Counted from the stretch's first letter, positions 52,902-63,060 are shown. The stretch: 64,000 nt of DNA from Peribacillus huizhouensis (GCF_014138605.1 NZ_JACJHX010000006.1:172310-236309), one strand, 5' to 3'. The notes: a model not told the origin generated them from the letters alone. Numbers and translations are program-made.

Positions 52902-53514
52902 ATTGGGCAGTAGTAATGGGATGAAGCTTTCCATCCATTGCAAAGGAAACTCTGCCTGTCTCCTCTGACACAACCAGAACAAGGGCATCACTTTTCTCTG
53001 TTAAACCTAAGGCGGCTCGGTGCCGTGTGCCGAGCTTTTTCCCACTTATAACCTCAGTTGTTAAGGGAAGTACATTTGCTGCTGAAATGATTTGATTACC
53101 ACAAATCATTACAGCTCCATCATGAAGAGGGTTTCCAGGATAAAAGATGGCTTCTAACAATGCAGGGTTTAATGTAGCTCCTATGGCTGTTCCTTTTTGG
53201 ATGAAAGAATCGAGAGGATCGCGTCGTTGCACAACGATTAATGCACCATGCTGGCGATCGGACAATCTTTGAACACAGATAGATAGATCTACATATTTAT
53301 CCGTATAAGAAGATAAATAACAGTTAAGATAAAAAGAAGCAGCGATTGATTCCGTTTGAATAAATTGATCCCTGATTTCTTCCAGCTTCCCTAAGAGACA
53401 ATAGTTTTCGTTACCAAGTATTTCTAAACTGTTTTGGAGTTCATTAGTGATCTGTTGTAACCCTTCTGACATTTTCTTTTTCATTGGTGAAAAATCGCAA
53501 TTAGTAACGCTCAC
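52891..53514 (-). CDS. cdaS: Diadenylate cyclase, sporulation type (CdaS)
   Basis: A 207-residue protein, the same length as Bacillus subtilis CdaS (YojJ). An N-terminal pair of helices (about 10-65) that regulates the enzyme precedes the DAC domain (about 70-200) with the catalytic DGA (132-134) and RHR (164-166). It makes cyclic di-AMP from two ATP; CdaS works in the forespore and matters for germination. GTG 53514 was chosen: GGAG lies nine bases upstream, and the length then fits the family; a TTG at 53529 is less likely. Confidence 0.9.
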   Translation of the reverse strand: MSVTNCDFSPMKKKMSEGLQQITNELQNSLEILGNENYCLLGKLEEIRDQFIQTESIAASFYLNCYLSSYTDKYVDLSICVQRLSDRQHGALIVVQRRDPLDSFIQKGTAIGATLNPALLEAIFYPGNPLHDGAVMICGNQIISAANVLPLTTEVISGKKLGTRHRAALGLTEKSDALVLVVSEETGRVSFAMDGKLHPITTAQSLH

Positions 53515-53754
53515 TGTTACCAACTCCAATCAATAATCTTTTTTAATATGAACAAACTCTTTTTAGCATCTTTAAGAATAGTATCGGCTAGTTTTCATCT
53601 TTACAAAGCAGGTAATTTTTTTCAAAAATTCATCCACTTTTTAACTGGTATTAGAATCTTTAAATACCTAATTCTTAATTTACTTTTGGGTATTTTACAA
53701 AGTGTTTATTATAAAAATAAAAGCTCAACTCGATTCGTAGTATGCACATTGTAG
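53515..53754. other. Upstream region of cdaS
   Basis: AT-rich. A short plus-strand frame is present but lacks a ribosome binding site and looks like chance. A forespore (SigG) promoter is expected here; I could not fix the boxes. Confidence 0.35.
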
Positions 53755-54225
53755 GGGTATGGGCTGACTAGCTTTTGGGGTATCAATCCCGGTATATCAC
53801 AATTTAGCAGTCGGGGTTGGTTTGACTCTGAAATGGGGTGCATCAACTTTTTTCTATTAAATGCAATCATTATTTTAACTGCCGGTCTTTTTAATGGGTG
53901 TGAAAAAGCTCTTTACACGCTTGTTACTCTATACGCATCAACAAGGGTTATTGATGCATTTCTTACAAGCATGAGAAGCTAAGCAATGATTGTTACGTAA
54001 AAAACTGATGATTTTAAAAAAGCCATTCACTCAAAACTTGTTCGAGGTATTACTATTGTCCCAGCAAAAGGAGCATTCACGAATGAATCATAGGACATGT
54101 TCATAATTGTCATCACTTGGTATGAATCGTATGATTTGGAAAAGGTAATTAAGGAAGTTTATCCGCAAGCATTTACAAATATCATTCAAACAACTGCTAT
54201 ATTTGGTTTCTTTCGAAAAGATTAG
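53755..54225 (+). pseudogene. YitT-family membrane protein relic
   Basis: Pieces in alternating frames read GVGLTLKWGAST, NAIIILTAGLFNG, KALYTLVTLYASTRVIDAFL, KAIHSKLVRGITIVPAKGAF and YDLEKVIKEVYPQAFTNIIQ, ending IFGFFRKD. This is the second half of a YitT protein (membrane helices plus DUF2179). Several stops and shifts show it is dead. The DNA from 54226 to 54558 holds no recognisable gene. Confidence 0.7.
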
Positions 54226-54558
54226 TAAGATACCGACTTGATAAAGTTATTCTTTTTTATGGGGTTATTTGTACAGTCATCCTCAAGCAGTAAGTTCTAT
54301 CGATTCTATTAGTAGTGCGGTATAGTATGCAATCAGCGTGATTTTCTGAAACAAAATTCTGGGCAACATTTATAATGACTGCAAGCATCCTACTTTCAAA
54401 ATAACAAGTGAGTACATCAATTATGATCGGATTTGTTGGTACGAATATTGTGACTGACAGCAGGAAACATTACATAACTGGATCTCTTAATAGCTTAGGA
54501 CAACCAAAAACTATGTTTCGCAATGAGCAAGACCACTGAAAATTAGGAGACATAATAT

Positions 54559-55226
54559 ATGACAAACCAACAGAACAACGTGTTTATTGATCCGAATGAT
54601 GCTGCTCTTTTATTGATCGACCACCAAAGTGGTCTGTTTCAAACCGTTAAAGATCTCGATGTGCCCACGCTGCGTAGGAATGCGATCGCCCTCGCAAGAT
54701 TGGCGAAAGTAACCAATATTCCCACCATTACTACCGATTCTGTCCCAAGTGGACCGAATGGCCCATTGATTCCTGAAATCAAAGAAATTTTGCCAGAGTT
54801 GGTGTATGTACCGCGCAATGGGGAAATCAATGCTTGGGACAATCCTAATTTTGTGAAAGCAGTGGAAGCAACCGGTAAAAAACTTTGATTATTGCAGGCA
54901 CCCTTACCAGCGTTTGTATGGCATTTCCCACATTATCCGCACTTTCTGAAGGCTATAAGGTGTATACGTTTGTTGACGCATCGGGTAACTGGAGCGAGTT
55001 GGCTACAGATGTTACACTTGCCCGCGTGGTGCAAGCAGGAGCAATTCCAATTGATACTGTGGCAGTGATATCCGAAGTTCAGAAAACCTGGAACCGTCCA
55101 GATGCAATGGAGTTCGCTGCGATCTTTGGGGATCTAATGCCAAACTATGGTCTACTCATAGAAAGTTACCAAAGAGCATTAAGTGAGGGTCAGACATCTG
55201 ACGGAAGCAAAAAGGGGGGCGTTTGA
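54559..55226 (+). pseudogene. YcaC-like cysteine hydrolase, one frameshift
   Basis: The ATG (site TAGGAGACA) opens [20 protein letters not shown] with the catalytic acid in IDHQSG and runs to VEATGKK, where a run of six A's (54877-54882) is one base short. The protein resumes as [20 protein letters not shown] with the nucleophile cysteine and continues to 55226, about 222 residues in all. Like the gene at 50.6 kb it is of higher G+C than its surroundings, but the two proteins differ enough to be separate arrivals. One base separates it from function. Confidence 0.8.
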
Positions 55227-55908
55227 TTCCTGAAATGTTAATTGTAACGGATACGTTCATCGATGAAATCATAATCGCACATGATTTAGCCTTTTAGCTT
55301 ATGATTTGGCTGAGGTGATCCCTGTAATTTGGATGCTAATGTTTCTTACAAGAGGAAGCGGATAATGCGATTAAGATGGCGATTGATTTCACCAGAGCTC
55401 ATTGGTTGGTGCTCAGAGAATATAGGCGAAGCAAAAAAAGTTAACACAGCTGGCTAATCACATCAGTAGATGATGCAGTAAATCGGTCTATATATGACCG
55501 ATTTACTTATCTCAAATTTACCATTACACTATATATTCTGATAATAAACTCCTATTTGGCACAATCTTAGAATATCAATACTTAGAATATTCTGAGCCCC
55601 CACAATAGGGAGAAAGGCTTTTGGAATACAAAATGCATCTCCCTTGGCCCTTCATAAAGTTTAGTAAGCTCAACTTACACTTTTCTTTTAATCGATACAC
55701 ATCTTATATGTCCGGAGACATTGATTATTTTTTTACTATAAAAATTTATATTCCGGGTACGTCAGTAGATTAAATTTTATTAATAAATGGTCAAGAAAAA
55801 GACCCGCGTAAAACCGTTTTTTCATCGAACTAGTTATTTCTAAAGGTTTCAAAAAATCCGTATTATCTCATTATTACTAAACCGTATCTATAATTATAGG
55901 CATTTGGG
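55227..55908. other. Gene-poor stretch with one clear hairpin
   Basis: No gene is supported. The hairpin AGTAAATCGGTC/GACCGATTTACT at 55478-55507 is a good bidirectional terminator candidate. The right part is the 3' flank of the LysM/GH18 gene. Confidence 0.4.
55478..55507. terminator. Perfect 12-bp hairpin
   Basis: AGTAAATCGGTC pairs with GACCGATTTACT around TATATAT (6-7 nt). It may close the YcaC-like unit. Confidence 0.6.
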
Positions 55909-57171
55909 TTATCCAATGATTTTTTTTGGAATCATAAATTCATTCACTAAAATAGCAGATTGAATAAATTGTAATCCTAATTGCCAAGCCCCAACGCCTC
56001 CTAAACGATAGGTAACCACCAATTGGAGCTTTTGAGCACGCGCTCTAGCGTTTTCAAACCACACAATGTGTCGCTTCCCCGTTTCATCTCGGTATTGATA
56101 AAAAGGCTGCTGATATTCCGTAGAATATTGGATTGGTACTTGATATTTCAATGCAGTTTCTAATGCACTAGAAACAGAAACAGCACGGGCACTAGTCACA
56201 GCTCCATCAGACATTGTCCAGTCGTACCCATAGCGGGGAACGCCAAGGATAATTTTATTTCCTCTCATATGATTAAGAGCATACTCGATAGTTTGTCTTA
56301 CCAAACTAATAGGTGCAACAGGTCCAGGGGGGCTACTTGCTTCATGCCAGTCATAGGCCATAATAAAGACAAAATCAACGGCTGCACCAATTCCTCCGTA
56401 ATCATATCCCTTTAACCAAGAAATATCATCACTTGTTTTAGCCGGTACAGCAACGGATGTATAAAATCCTTCTGGCCTCAATCGTTCACTTAACGAACGT
56501 AAGAACCCACTATACAAATCCCTTTCACCTTCACGTATCCGTTCAAAATCAATATTCACCCCAGCATAGTTTTTTGTCTTGACTAGGTTATAGATATTAT
56601 TAATTAATCGCTCTCTAATTTCAGGAGAACTTAATACTCTTTTTGTTAATTCAGGACTAAATCCAGTCGGTGTCAAATTCGTAATAACTGCAAGGGGGGC
56701 TACCTTATTCTCTCTTGTTATACTAATAAGTTGTTGATCATTTAAAGTACTCAAACTTCCATCTTCAAGAACATGGTACTCGAAAATTCCAAAGTAAGTA
56801 TTAATCGGTGCAAAGGTCTGAACTATCAATTGATTCTTTTCAGGTGTAGATGGTGTTATATAACTAAAACCTTCTGCTTCATACTTAGGTCTAGGAGGCA
56901 AATATAACCTCATTCCCACCGATAAAATATCCGAATGTAAACCGTTATATAGACGTAGAGTTTCAACTGAAATGAAACTCATTTGGGAAATGGTATATAG
57001 TGAATCCCCAGGCTGAACAATATACATATTTGTTGGAATGAGTAAATCTTGTCCGGGTACTAATCTATCGGTTTTTAATCCGTTCAGTATGCGAATACTA
57101 TCCACAGAAATTTGATATTTTGTTGCAATGGAAAACAAGGACTCACCTGTTTTAACTACATAGATAAACAT
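55909..57171 (-). CDS. sleL: Spore cortex-lytic N-acetylglucosaminidase, LysM-LysM-GH18 (SleL/YaaH type)
   Basis: A 420-residue enzyme with two LysM domains (about 2-46 and 50-92: YVVKTGESLFSIATKYQ; YIVQPGDSLYTISQM) and a GH18 barrel (about 105-410). The catalytic strand reads GVNIDFERI, keeping the acid Glu of the DxxDxDxE motif, and AYDWHEASSPPGP and GVPRYGYDW are further family marks. SleL/YaaH enzymes sit in the spore coat and cut cortex fragments during germination; there is no signal peptide, as usual for coat proteins. GAGGTG precedes the ATG. It stands alone. Confidence 0.9.
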   Translation of the reverse strand: MFIYVVKTGESLFSIATKYQISVDSIRILNGLKTDRLVPGQDLLIPTNMYIVQPGDSLYTISQMSFISVETLRLYNGLHSDILSVGMRLYLPPRPKYEAEGFSYITPSTPEKNQLIVQTFAPINTYFGIFEYHVLEDGSLSTLNDQQLISITRENKVAPLAVITNLTPTGFSPELTKRVLSSPEIRERLINNIYNLVKTKNYAGVNIDFERIREGERDLYSGFLRSLSERLRPEGFYTSVAVPAKTSDDISWLKGYDYGGIGAAVDFVFIMAYDWHEASSPPGPVAPISLVRQTIEYALNHMRGNKIILGVPRYGYDWTMSDGAVTSARAVSVSSALETALKYQVPIQYSTEYQQPFYQYRDETGKRHIVWFENARARAQKLQLVVTYRLGGVGAWQLGLQFIQSAILVNEFMIPKKIIG

Positions 57172-57409
57172 AAATTCACCTCTTTTTCAATATTTAGTTA
57201 TTGATTCAATTATATGTAACTGTCAATTAAGAATGTCGAGTAATCATTATTTTATTGACAATCAAAAGATCCTCAAATTTCAAATCCGATACCACTATGA
57301 ATTACATAAAATGCAAATTCGTTGAATTTTGTGTTTTTTATTATCGAGATAAGTGAATACTATGTAAAGGTTTTTCGGTATTCATCAATTAATAAGGGGA
57401 TGTATTATT

Positions 57410-57730
57410 ATGCCAATCGTAACTGTTTCAGATCATGGATCTTTTGAAGTGGAAAAAGGGAAAAAGTTAGTATTAGCTCTAGAGGATAATGGTGTAGATA
57501 TTCTTCATCGTTGTGGAGGGAATGCAAAATGTACGACATGCAGAGTAGAAGTATTGGCTGGTGAGTTTTGTGATTTAAGCAATGTAGAAAAAAACGCCTT
57601 TTCGGAAAAAGGAATTGAAGATCATTTGCGTTTATCCTGTCAAATTCGTGTGAATGGAGACGTGACCGTTCGCCCCATCATGACAGTTAAAGATTCTAAA
57701 ATGAATGCTGGCCCAAGACCAGCCGAATAA
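57410..57730 (+). CDS. 2Fe-2S ferredoxin
   Basis: A 106-residue plant-type ferredoxin. The cluster ligands are seen as Cys35, Cys41, Cys44 (HRCGGNAKCTTC) and Cys77 (LSCQIRV). The spacing C-x5-C-x2-C is normal. It would carry electrons to an oxygenase or other redox partner; the only FNR-like reductase in the window is at 14.2 kb. AAGGGGATG precedes the ATG. A half operator-like GAGATAAG lies at 57346-57353, but the match to the MhqR family is too weak to claim. Confidence 0.9.
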   Translation: MPIVTVSDHGSFEVEKGKKLVLALEDNGVDILHRCGGNAKCTTCRVEVLAGEFCDLSNVEKNAFSEKGIEDHLRLSCQIRVNGDVTVRPIMTVKDSKMNAGPRPAE

Positions 57731-58225
57731 ATGAATTCTGTATTGAAAATAAAGAAAACAACATATCAATTTAATTCGTTTTAAACGATTGTCGTGATCA
57801 TGTATCCGTGAGACTACTATTATTAAGTATGGTGAGAATCATATTACGATTACAAAAGAGCAATTGGTAATGAAAGTACTGAAATTTTTTTTCAGAGTCA
57901 ACTAGATATAAAAATTTTATACCTTCTAGGTGTTGGGCAAGACGCAGACTAATTTAATAAATATACCAAGAAGATCGTTGAATTAGGTATGAGAGGGAAC
58001 AGACAGCATTGTGCAATTAATAAAACTTTTATCAGAATTCATTAAGGGGTAGCTTGTAAGAGTATTCACAGATTGTCTTTTTACTTATAACATAAAGGTT
58101 TATATGTGTTAAATAATAAGGGATTAATAAATTTGAACTTTAACATAAATCTACTGCAACACACATCTCAATGATACATAAAATTTCAAAAAATAATATA
58201 TATTCTTTAAATAAAATAATAAAAT
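57731..58225. other. Gene-free stretch after the ferredoxin gene
   Basis: About 500 bp, AT-rich. Short frames such as LYLLGVGQDAD near 57920 look like chance. No RNA gene was recognised. Confidence 0.4.
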
Positions 58226-58275
58226 AAAGCACCCTAAAGATGGACATTTTAAGTGTCTATCTTTAGGGTGCTTTT
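58226..58275. terminator. Strong bidirectional terminator
   Basis: AAAGCACCCTAAAGAT-GACA pairs with TGTC-ATCTTTAGGGTGCTTT around a 7-nt loop, flanked by A- and T-runs. It lies after brnQ (minus strand). Confidence 0.85.
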
Positions 58276-58345
58276 AGAAGTCTTTTTAAATGTAAAAAAG
58301 GGTTACAGTTCGGTCCTAGACCGCCTTTTAGACTGAATTACTTTA

Positions 58346-59686
58346 TTAATCTAATTGGTGATTTAGTCCGAATTTCGCTCGTAATACGCTACTGCCATAC
58401 CCTATGAACCCGCCAACAATAGCAGGAATTATCCATCCTAGGCCTAACTCGTACAATGGCAGAATTTCATTAAAGATATTATTAATTAATAATAAGTGAA
58501 TACCAGCTTGATTTAAACCATCAAATAAACTAATAATAAATGTAAAAAGTAAGCTACCTTGATAAACTTCAGCTTTCCCTTTAAATAAAGAATGAAAAAA
58601 TGTTAAGAAAATTAATACAATGGCTAATGGGTAAATAGCTGTTAATACAGGTATAGAAATAGCAATTAACTGTGTAAGTCCAATATTAGCAACTATTGCA
58701 CTAAAAATAGATAAACTAATAGCGATTGTTTTGTAAGATAGCCTAGGAAATAGCTTATGGAAGTATGTAGAACATGATGAAACTAGTCCTACGCTCGTTG
58801 TTAAACAAGCTACTGTTATCATTAATCCTAATAATATCCCACCATAAGAACCAAAATAATACTCCGAGACTTTTGCTAAGATTATACCTCCATTATCTAA
58901 ATGTCCAAGTTTTTCTACACTTGAGGCACCCATATAAGATAGAGAAGTATAAAAGGTTGCTAGGATAATGGCCGCAATTCCAGTTGCTTTTCCACAAACA
59001 ATCATTATTTGTTTTTTTGTTTTTGCACCTTTTTCTTTAATAGCATTAATAATCATGATACCAAAAACAAAAGATGCAAGGGTATCCATTGTTAAATAGC
59101 CTTCTCTAAACCCATTAAAAAATGGTTGAACTGAGTAATTCTTAACAGGTGCTTGAAAATCACCAATTGGATGAATTAAAGCAACTACTACTAGGACTCC
59201 AATAAACGTTAACTTGATTGGTGTTAATACCTTACCAACAATTTCGACAATTTTCGCGGGATTAAGTGAAAAAAGACACGTAATGCTAAAAAATACGATT
59301 GTAAAAAGAAGTAAAGGTATAGGACCTGAGTTTTCGGACAAAAAAGGTTTGACACCTATCTCAAAAGAAACGTTTCCTGTTCTCGGAATAGCGAATAAAG
59401 GACCAATTGCTAAATAAAGAACAGTTGTAAATACAATCGCAAACACAGGATGTACACGACTGGCTAATGATTGTAAATCATCTTTCCCTGAAAAACCAAG
59501 TGCTAATACACCAAGTAATGGTAATCCAACTCCTGTTACTAAAAATCCTGCATTAGCTGACCAAATATTTATTCCTGCTGATTGACCAAGCATTGGTGGA
59601 AAAATTAAATTCCCCGCCCCAAAGAATAGAGCAAATAGCATTAAACCAATAACCACTATAAATGAAAATGGTACTTTATTAGACAA
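58346..59686 (-). CDS. brnQ: Branched-chain amino acid:cation symporter (BrnQ/LIVCS family)
   Basis: A 446-residue membrane protein with about twelve helices. The N-terminal IGLMLFALFFGAGNLIFPPM (about 13-32) is the family's hallmark sodium/substrate site. It would import leucine, isoleucine or valine with Na+ or H+. It starts with TTG 59686 behind TGGAGG; the family start MSNKVPFSF fits. No T-box or CodY box could be fixed upstream. A single gene. Confidence 0.9.
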   Translation of the reverse strand: MSNKVPFSFIVVIGLMLFALFFGAGNLIFPPMLGQSAGINIWSANAGFLVTGVGLPLLGVLALGFSGKDDLQSLASRVHPVFAIVFTTVLYLAIGPLFAIPRTGNVSFEIGVKPFLSENSGPIPLLLFTIVFFSITCLFSLNPAKIVEIVGKVLTPIKLTFIGVLVVVALIHPIGDFQAPVKNYSVQPFFNGFREGYLTMDTLASFVFGIMIINAIKEKGAKTKKQIMIVCGKATGIAAIILATFYTSLSYMGASSVEKLGHLDNGGIILAKVSEYYFGSYGGILLGLMITVACLTTSVGLVSSCSTYFHKLFPRLSYKTIAISLSIFSAIVANIGLTQLIAISIPVLTAIYPLAIVLIFLTFFHSLFKGKAEVYQGSLLFTFIISLFDGLNQAGIHLLLINNIFNEILPLYELGLGWIIPAIVGGFIGYGSSVLRAKFGLNHQLD

Positions 59687-60148
59687 ACTAAAACCTCCAT
59701 AAAAATATCTGAAATTTACTATTTAGAAAAAATATTAATTTTTCTAAAAATTTCACAAAGATTAAATATATAAGACCGTATCGTATTATAACCAGATAAA
59801 CTTAATATTTCAATATATTTTTTATTTTATACCCTAATTATTAGAACCTTAATTTAAATCTGTCTAGCTATGTAGTTTGTAATCCTTCGAAAATACAAGT
59901 ATACGCACAATATCTCTTAAACTGAGGAAGTTTGATGACGAGTAAAAATATGAAAATTAACCTGAATTTTCGATTTCGAGATAAACGCCTTAAACCCTTG
60001 ATGTGACTAGGATTGGGCATTTTTTAATTGGATGTAGAATCTTCCGTAAAAAAGTAATATAATAAATACATCTTTATAATTCTGAACTTTAATTCTCTTT
60101 ATAATTTTCACTATAAATAAATGATAAAGACAGGAAAGGGGAAGAAAG
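59687..60148. other. Divergent region between brnQ and nitronate monooxygenase genes
   Basis: AT-rich. At 59966-59983 the sequence ATTTT-CGATTTCG-AGATA keeps the right half and the CG-N4-CG core of the MhqR-type operator, but the left half is poor and no promoter precedes it. AGGAAAGGGGAAG at the right end serves the next gene. Confidence 0.4.
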
Positions 60149-61228
60149 ATGATTACTTTACAAACACCTTTATGTGATGTATTAAATATTAAATATCCTA
60201 TTATACAAGCTGGCATGGCTGGAGGCTCTACGACAGTGGAACTAATAGCGAATGTATGTAATGCCGGAGGATTGGGAAGCTTGGGTGCTGCGTACATGAT
60301 GCCAGACGACATAAGGAAGACAATTAGGAACATTAAGCAGCATACAGATCGCCCTTTTGCTGTCAATTTGTTTTGTGTAGAGAACATCATCAATCCAAAT
60401 GAAACGAAACACGAACACGAGGTAAAAGAGGTGTTATTAAGCCTAGGAAAAAATCTAGGCATTAAGGAAGATCATATACAGTTCCAAACGCCTGACCTGT
60501 TTAACGATAGGTTTCAAGTTTTAATAGAAGAAGAAGTACCAATCATAAGCACGGCTTTTGGAATTTTACCAGTTGATAAAATGGAAGCTGCAAAACAAAG
60601 AAAAATAAAGGTAATCTCGATGGTTACTACAGTTAAGGAAGCAATGATTGCAGAAAAAGCAGGAGCTAATGTTATTGTAGCTCAAGGTAGTGATGCTGGT
60701 GGTCATCGAAGTACATTTGATATAAAAGAGCACCCACAGGGAGCAAATATAGGAACTTTTTCACTCATTCCGCAGGTAGTTGAAAATGTCAATATACCAG
60801 TTATAGCTGCTGGAGGGGTCATGAATGGAAGGGGATTAGTGGCAGCACTTGCTTTAGGTGCTCAAGGTGTTCAGATGGGGACAAAGTTCTTGGGGTCAAA
60901 AGAGTCAGGCATTCATCCTCTCTACAAGAAGGCTCTGTTTAATAGTACAGAAGAAAATACCGTCATTACGAAAAACTTTTCAGGAAGGCCTGCGAGAGGA
61001 ATAAAAAATAAATTTATCGGAGAATATGATCGGACAGGTGTTCATCCTTTAGCTTATCCTATTCAAAATACAGCAACCAGTAACATAAGAAAAGAAGCCT
61101 TCAAACAAAATCAAGTTGAGTATATGGCCCTGTGGGCTGGTCAAGGTCTTCGATTAATTCATCATGAGAATCATGCTGAAATGATCATAAAGGAACTTAT
61201 GGACGAGGCTGAGAAAATTTTGGGATAA
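60149..61228 (+). CDS. Nitronate monooxygenase (NMO family)
   Basis: A 359-residue FMN TIM-barrel protein. YPIIQAGMAGGSTTVELIAN at the N-terminus, the flavin/catalytic loop VAQGSDAGGHRST (about 171-183) and AAGGVMNGRGLVAALALGAQ with GVQMGTKFL are clear family marks. It oxidises propionate-3-nitronate or other nitronates, protecting from nitro toxins; some relatives are enoyl reductases, but the GSDAGGH loop favours a nitronate enzyme. AAAGGGGAAGAAAG precedes the ATG. It fits the nitro/quinone detoxification genes of the window. Confidence 0.9.
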   Translation: MITLQTPLCDVLNIKYPIIQAGMAGGSTTVELIANVCNAGGLGSLGAAYMMPDDIRKTIRNIKQHTDRPFAVNLFCVENIINPNETKHEHEVKEVLLSLGKNLGIKEDHIQFQTPDLFNDRFQVLIEEEVPIISTAFGILPVDKMEAAKQRKIKVISMVTTVKEAMIAEKAGANVIVAQGSDAGGHRSTFDIKEHPQGANIGTFSLIPQVVENVNIPVIAAGGVMNGRGLVAALALGAQGVQMGTKFLGSKESGIHPLYKKALFNSTEENTVITKNFSGRPARGIKNKFIGEYDRTGVHPLAYPIQNTATSNIRKEAFKQNQVEYMALWAGQGLRLIHHENHAEMIIKELMDEAEKILG

Positions 61229-61392
61229 GTATAAGTATTTATTATTTAGGGGCAGAGGACCTCTTGAACTAAAGGAGCATTAGTGCAACAAGAATTAATG
61301 GATTTTAAGACTGAGATCCTATTTTAGATATTCCAGAAAAGGGCGCTATTCTGAAAATGAAGTGACCCCCAAAATTTAGGCACGATATTAAG
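61229..61392. repeat. Dispersed intergenic repeat, copy 1
   Basis: The stretch with TTGAACTAAAGGAGCATTAG, TGCAACAAGAATTAATGG and AAAAGGGCGCTATTCTG matches parts of the repeats at 62.4 and 62.9 kb (CAACAAGA next to TTAATGA/TTAGTAATGA, then GGGCG). No coding. Confidence 0.45.
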
Positions 61393-61480
61393 TTAAGCAG
61401 CTACGGAGGATTGAATTCGGTATTGTACCGGACTCAATCCTTTTAAATTCTCTTAACGTTGTAAATGCGCGTTTGCTGTT
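61393..61480 (-). pseudogene. IS3-family OrfB, C-terminal scrap
   Basis: On the minus strand the bases give ENLKGLSPVQYRIQSSVAA and a stop, the standard end of IS150-type OrfB; just before it YNVKRI can be read in another frame. Only about 30 codons remain. Confidence 0.65.
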
Positions 61481-61640
61481 GGTACCCATGGCGTTATCCC
61501 ATACTGAAGAAACCCAGTTAATCTTCACATGTAAAGGTAATGTAGCTTGATTTTAAAGCTGCATGTGCAAAATAGGACTTAAAATAAGTGCAAATTATCA
61601 GGATCAGGCAAAGTGACAAGTCTTGAGTTCCCAAAATTTT

Positions 61641-62378
61641 TTATTCATGTTTAGTTTTCTTATTAGAATTTCTTAATTCTATCTTAGTCCATTCTTCTTT
61701 TGGAATGTCTCTATGTTTAAATTCAACAACCTCAATTTGGCTTCCTTTTATTTGAAAAGTAATTGTTTCTTCACCATAAGGCGGATTATGTGCCCCCTCA
61801 AAAGTTTGAACTTGAACAGTTACATACAAACTGAAATTTGTCTCATCCTTCTCTATTTTAAGGATTTTCTCGAATCCCCGATCCCACAGCTTAGGTTTAT
61901 AATACGTTTCAATAGCTTTGCTTATTGGGTCTACTAAGCGTTCAATCAATGCTTCTTTAAGTAATTGTTTTGGAACCGGTATTCTGTTAATTTTTTTTCT
62001 TTTAACATCAACAATTTTCCACATATCTTTTAACGGACCACTTGTTTGTTTTTCAACAGTATAAAGTACATTTGTTCCATCTTTTTTCCAAAGATGAACA
62101 AAACCTTTGTTTCCCTTGATATATAATCGTGGTTCATCAATCCACTCTTCTTCCAACTGAATAATTGTAAAAAATAATTGGGCAAGTGGTGTTATTTTAT
62201 AACCCAGCTGATTAAAATCACCAAATCCATAGAGTCGATAACCCGTTAAGTCAATATCGAAATCCATATTACCATTATTGCTTCTTTGTACAGTTGCATG
62301 GGCTGTGTAAGGAACTAAGATACTCAAAAGAACTAAAATAATCACAGAAATTTCGGCCAATTTCACTCTCAAATTCAA
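61641..62378 (-). CDS. Exported protein with DUF3888-like C-terminal part
   Basis: A 245-residue protein with an N-terminal signal (IILVLLSILVPYTAHA, about 12-28), a middle part with several beta-strand patterns (LYIKGNKGFVHLWKKDGTN), and a C-terminal half LIERLVDPISKAIETYY... and VQTFEGAHNPPYGEETITF. The last block resembles the DUF3888 proteins of the Bacillus cereus group, whose role is unknown. GAGGTGA lies before the start on the minus strand. The combination is longer than the usual 90-120-residue DUF3888 proteins. A single gene. Confidence 0.7.
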   Translation of the reverse strand: MNLRVKLAEISVIILVLLSILVPYTAHATVQRSNNGNMDFDIDLTGYRLYGFGDFNQLGYKITPLAQLFFTIIQLEEEWIDEPRLYIKGNKGFVHLWKKDGTNVLYTVEKQTSGPLKDMWKIVDVKRKKINRIPVPKQLLKEALIERLVDPISKAIETYYKPKLWDRGFEKILKIEKDETNFSLYVTVQVQTFEGAHNPPYGEETITFQIKGSQIEVVEFKHRDIPKEEWTKIELRNSNKKTKHE

Positions 62379-62435
62379 TCACCTCAAATATATATTGTGA
62401 CAACGGAGGTCAATTTATTTTTTACTCAAGGCAAA

Positions 62436-62530
62436 AACCTTGTTCAAGAAAAGGGCCATATTGTTGAACAAGAAAATGGAGATTGTGAAGAACTGTACTC
62501 AAACTAACGGAGCAGGTCAATGCAAAAATA
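62436..62530. repeat. Dispersed intergenic repeat, copy 2
   Basis: Holds AAAAGGGCCATATTGTTGAA and CAAACTAACGGAGCAGGTCA. The first part recurs at 63031-63052 (TTAAAGGGCCATTATATTGA). Confidence 0.45.
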
Positions 62531-62692
62531 AAGTGGGGGTTAATTCTTCAAATATAATGAGCTAATTCCATAAAGACTCAGTTTTTGTAAAAATTGCTAC
62601 GGTGAATGATAAAAACAATTACAAAGTATAAGCAATAAAGTGCTTGTCCGAATAGAATACACTATCAAGTAAACAGAAAAGGAATGTTATGT

Positions 62693-62909
62693 ATGTCTAT
62701 ATTCTTAGGACCAATTAATATTAACAATATTAATGGTTCAGCGATTGTTCATTTTGGTCCTGTAGCGTTTATTTCTCCCAAGTCAGTAGAGAAAACTATA
62801 GAAGGCTCGGGTTCTTCAAATAAGGGAGCTCTTATCTTCAATTGTGAATGGTCTTGATACTATAAATACACATGCTCTGGTCAGCCTCAAGTTGAAAATC
62901 AACAATTAA
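62693..62909 (+). pseudogene. GerPA/GerPF-like spore germination protein, frameshifted
   Basis: ATG 62693 (site AAAAGGAATG) opens MSIFLGPINININNINGSAI, then VHFGPVAFISPKS and a Gly/Ser-rich GSGSSNKGALIF, as in GerP proteins; the frame stops after 54 codons. In another frame VNGLDTINTHALVSLKLKIN continues with the end expected of the family and stops at 62909. GerP proteins help nutrients cross the spore coat. One indel near 62840 separates the two parts. Confidence 0.65.
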
Positions 62910-62927
62910 AATGGCTGAAGAAAAACT

Positions 62928-63060
62928 CATTATTGAACAAACGGGTGCGTTAATTCAACAAGACTTAGTAATGAAGATCTTTAATAATCGGGCGTTTTTC
63001 TGTAACAAGGAACAGCGCCTATTTTCATTAAAGGGCCATTATATTGAATAAGAGGTTGCA
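62928..63060. repeat. Dispersed intergenic repeat, copy 3
   Basis: Contains ACGGGTGCGTTAATTCAACA, GAAGATCTTTAATAATCGGG, GTAACAAGGAACAGCGCC and AAAGGGCCATTATATTGAAT. It shares blocks with the stretches at 61.25 and 62.44 kb and has no coding capacity. Confidence 0.45.

Noticed and set aside
53548..53754. Possible 68-codon gene upstream of cdaS
   Set aside because: Hydrophobic but without start signals; it lies in the cdaS promoter region and next to a pseudogene.
57339..57356. MhqR operator before the ferredoxin gene
   Set aside because: Only TCGAGATAA matches; the left half is a T-run.
59687..59900. T-box leader before brnQ
   Set aside because: The conserved T-box sequence (AGGGTGGNACCGCG) and specifier stem are absent.
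59966..59983. MhqR operator before nitronate monooxygenase
   Set aside because: Only the right half and core match, and there is no -35/-10 in the position seen at the good sites; kept as a note, not as a site.
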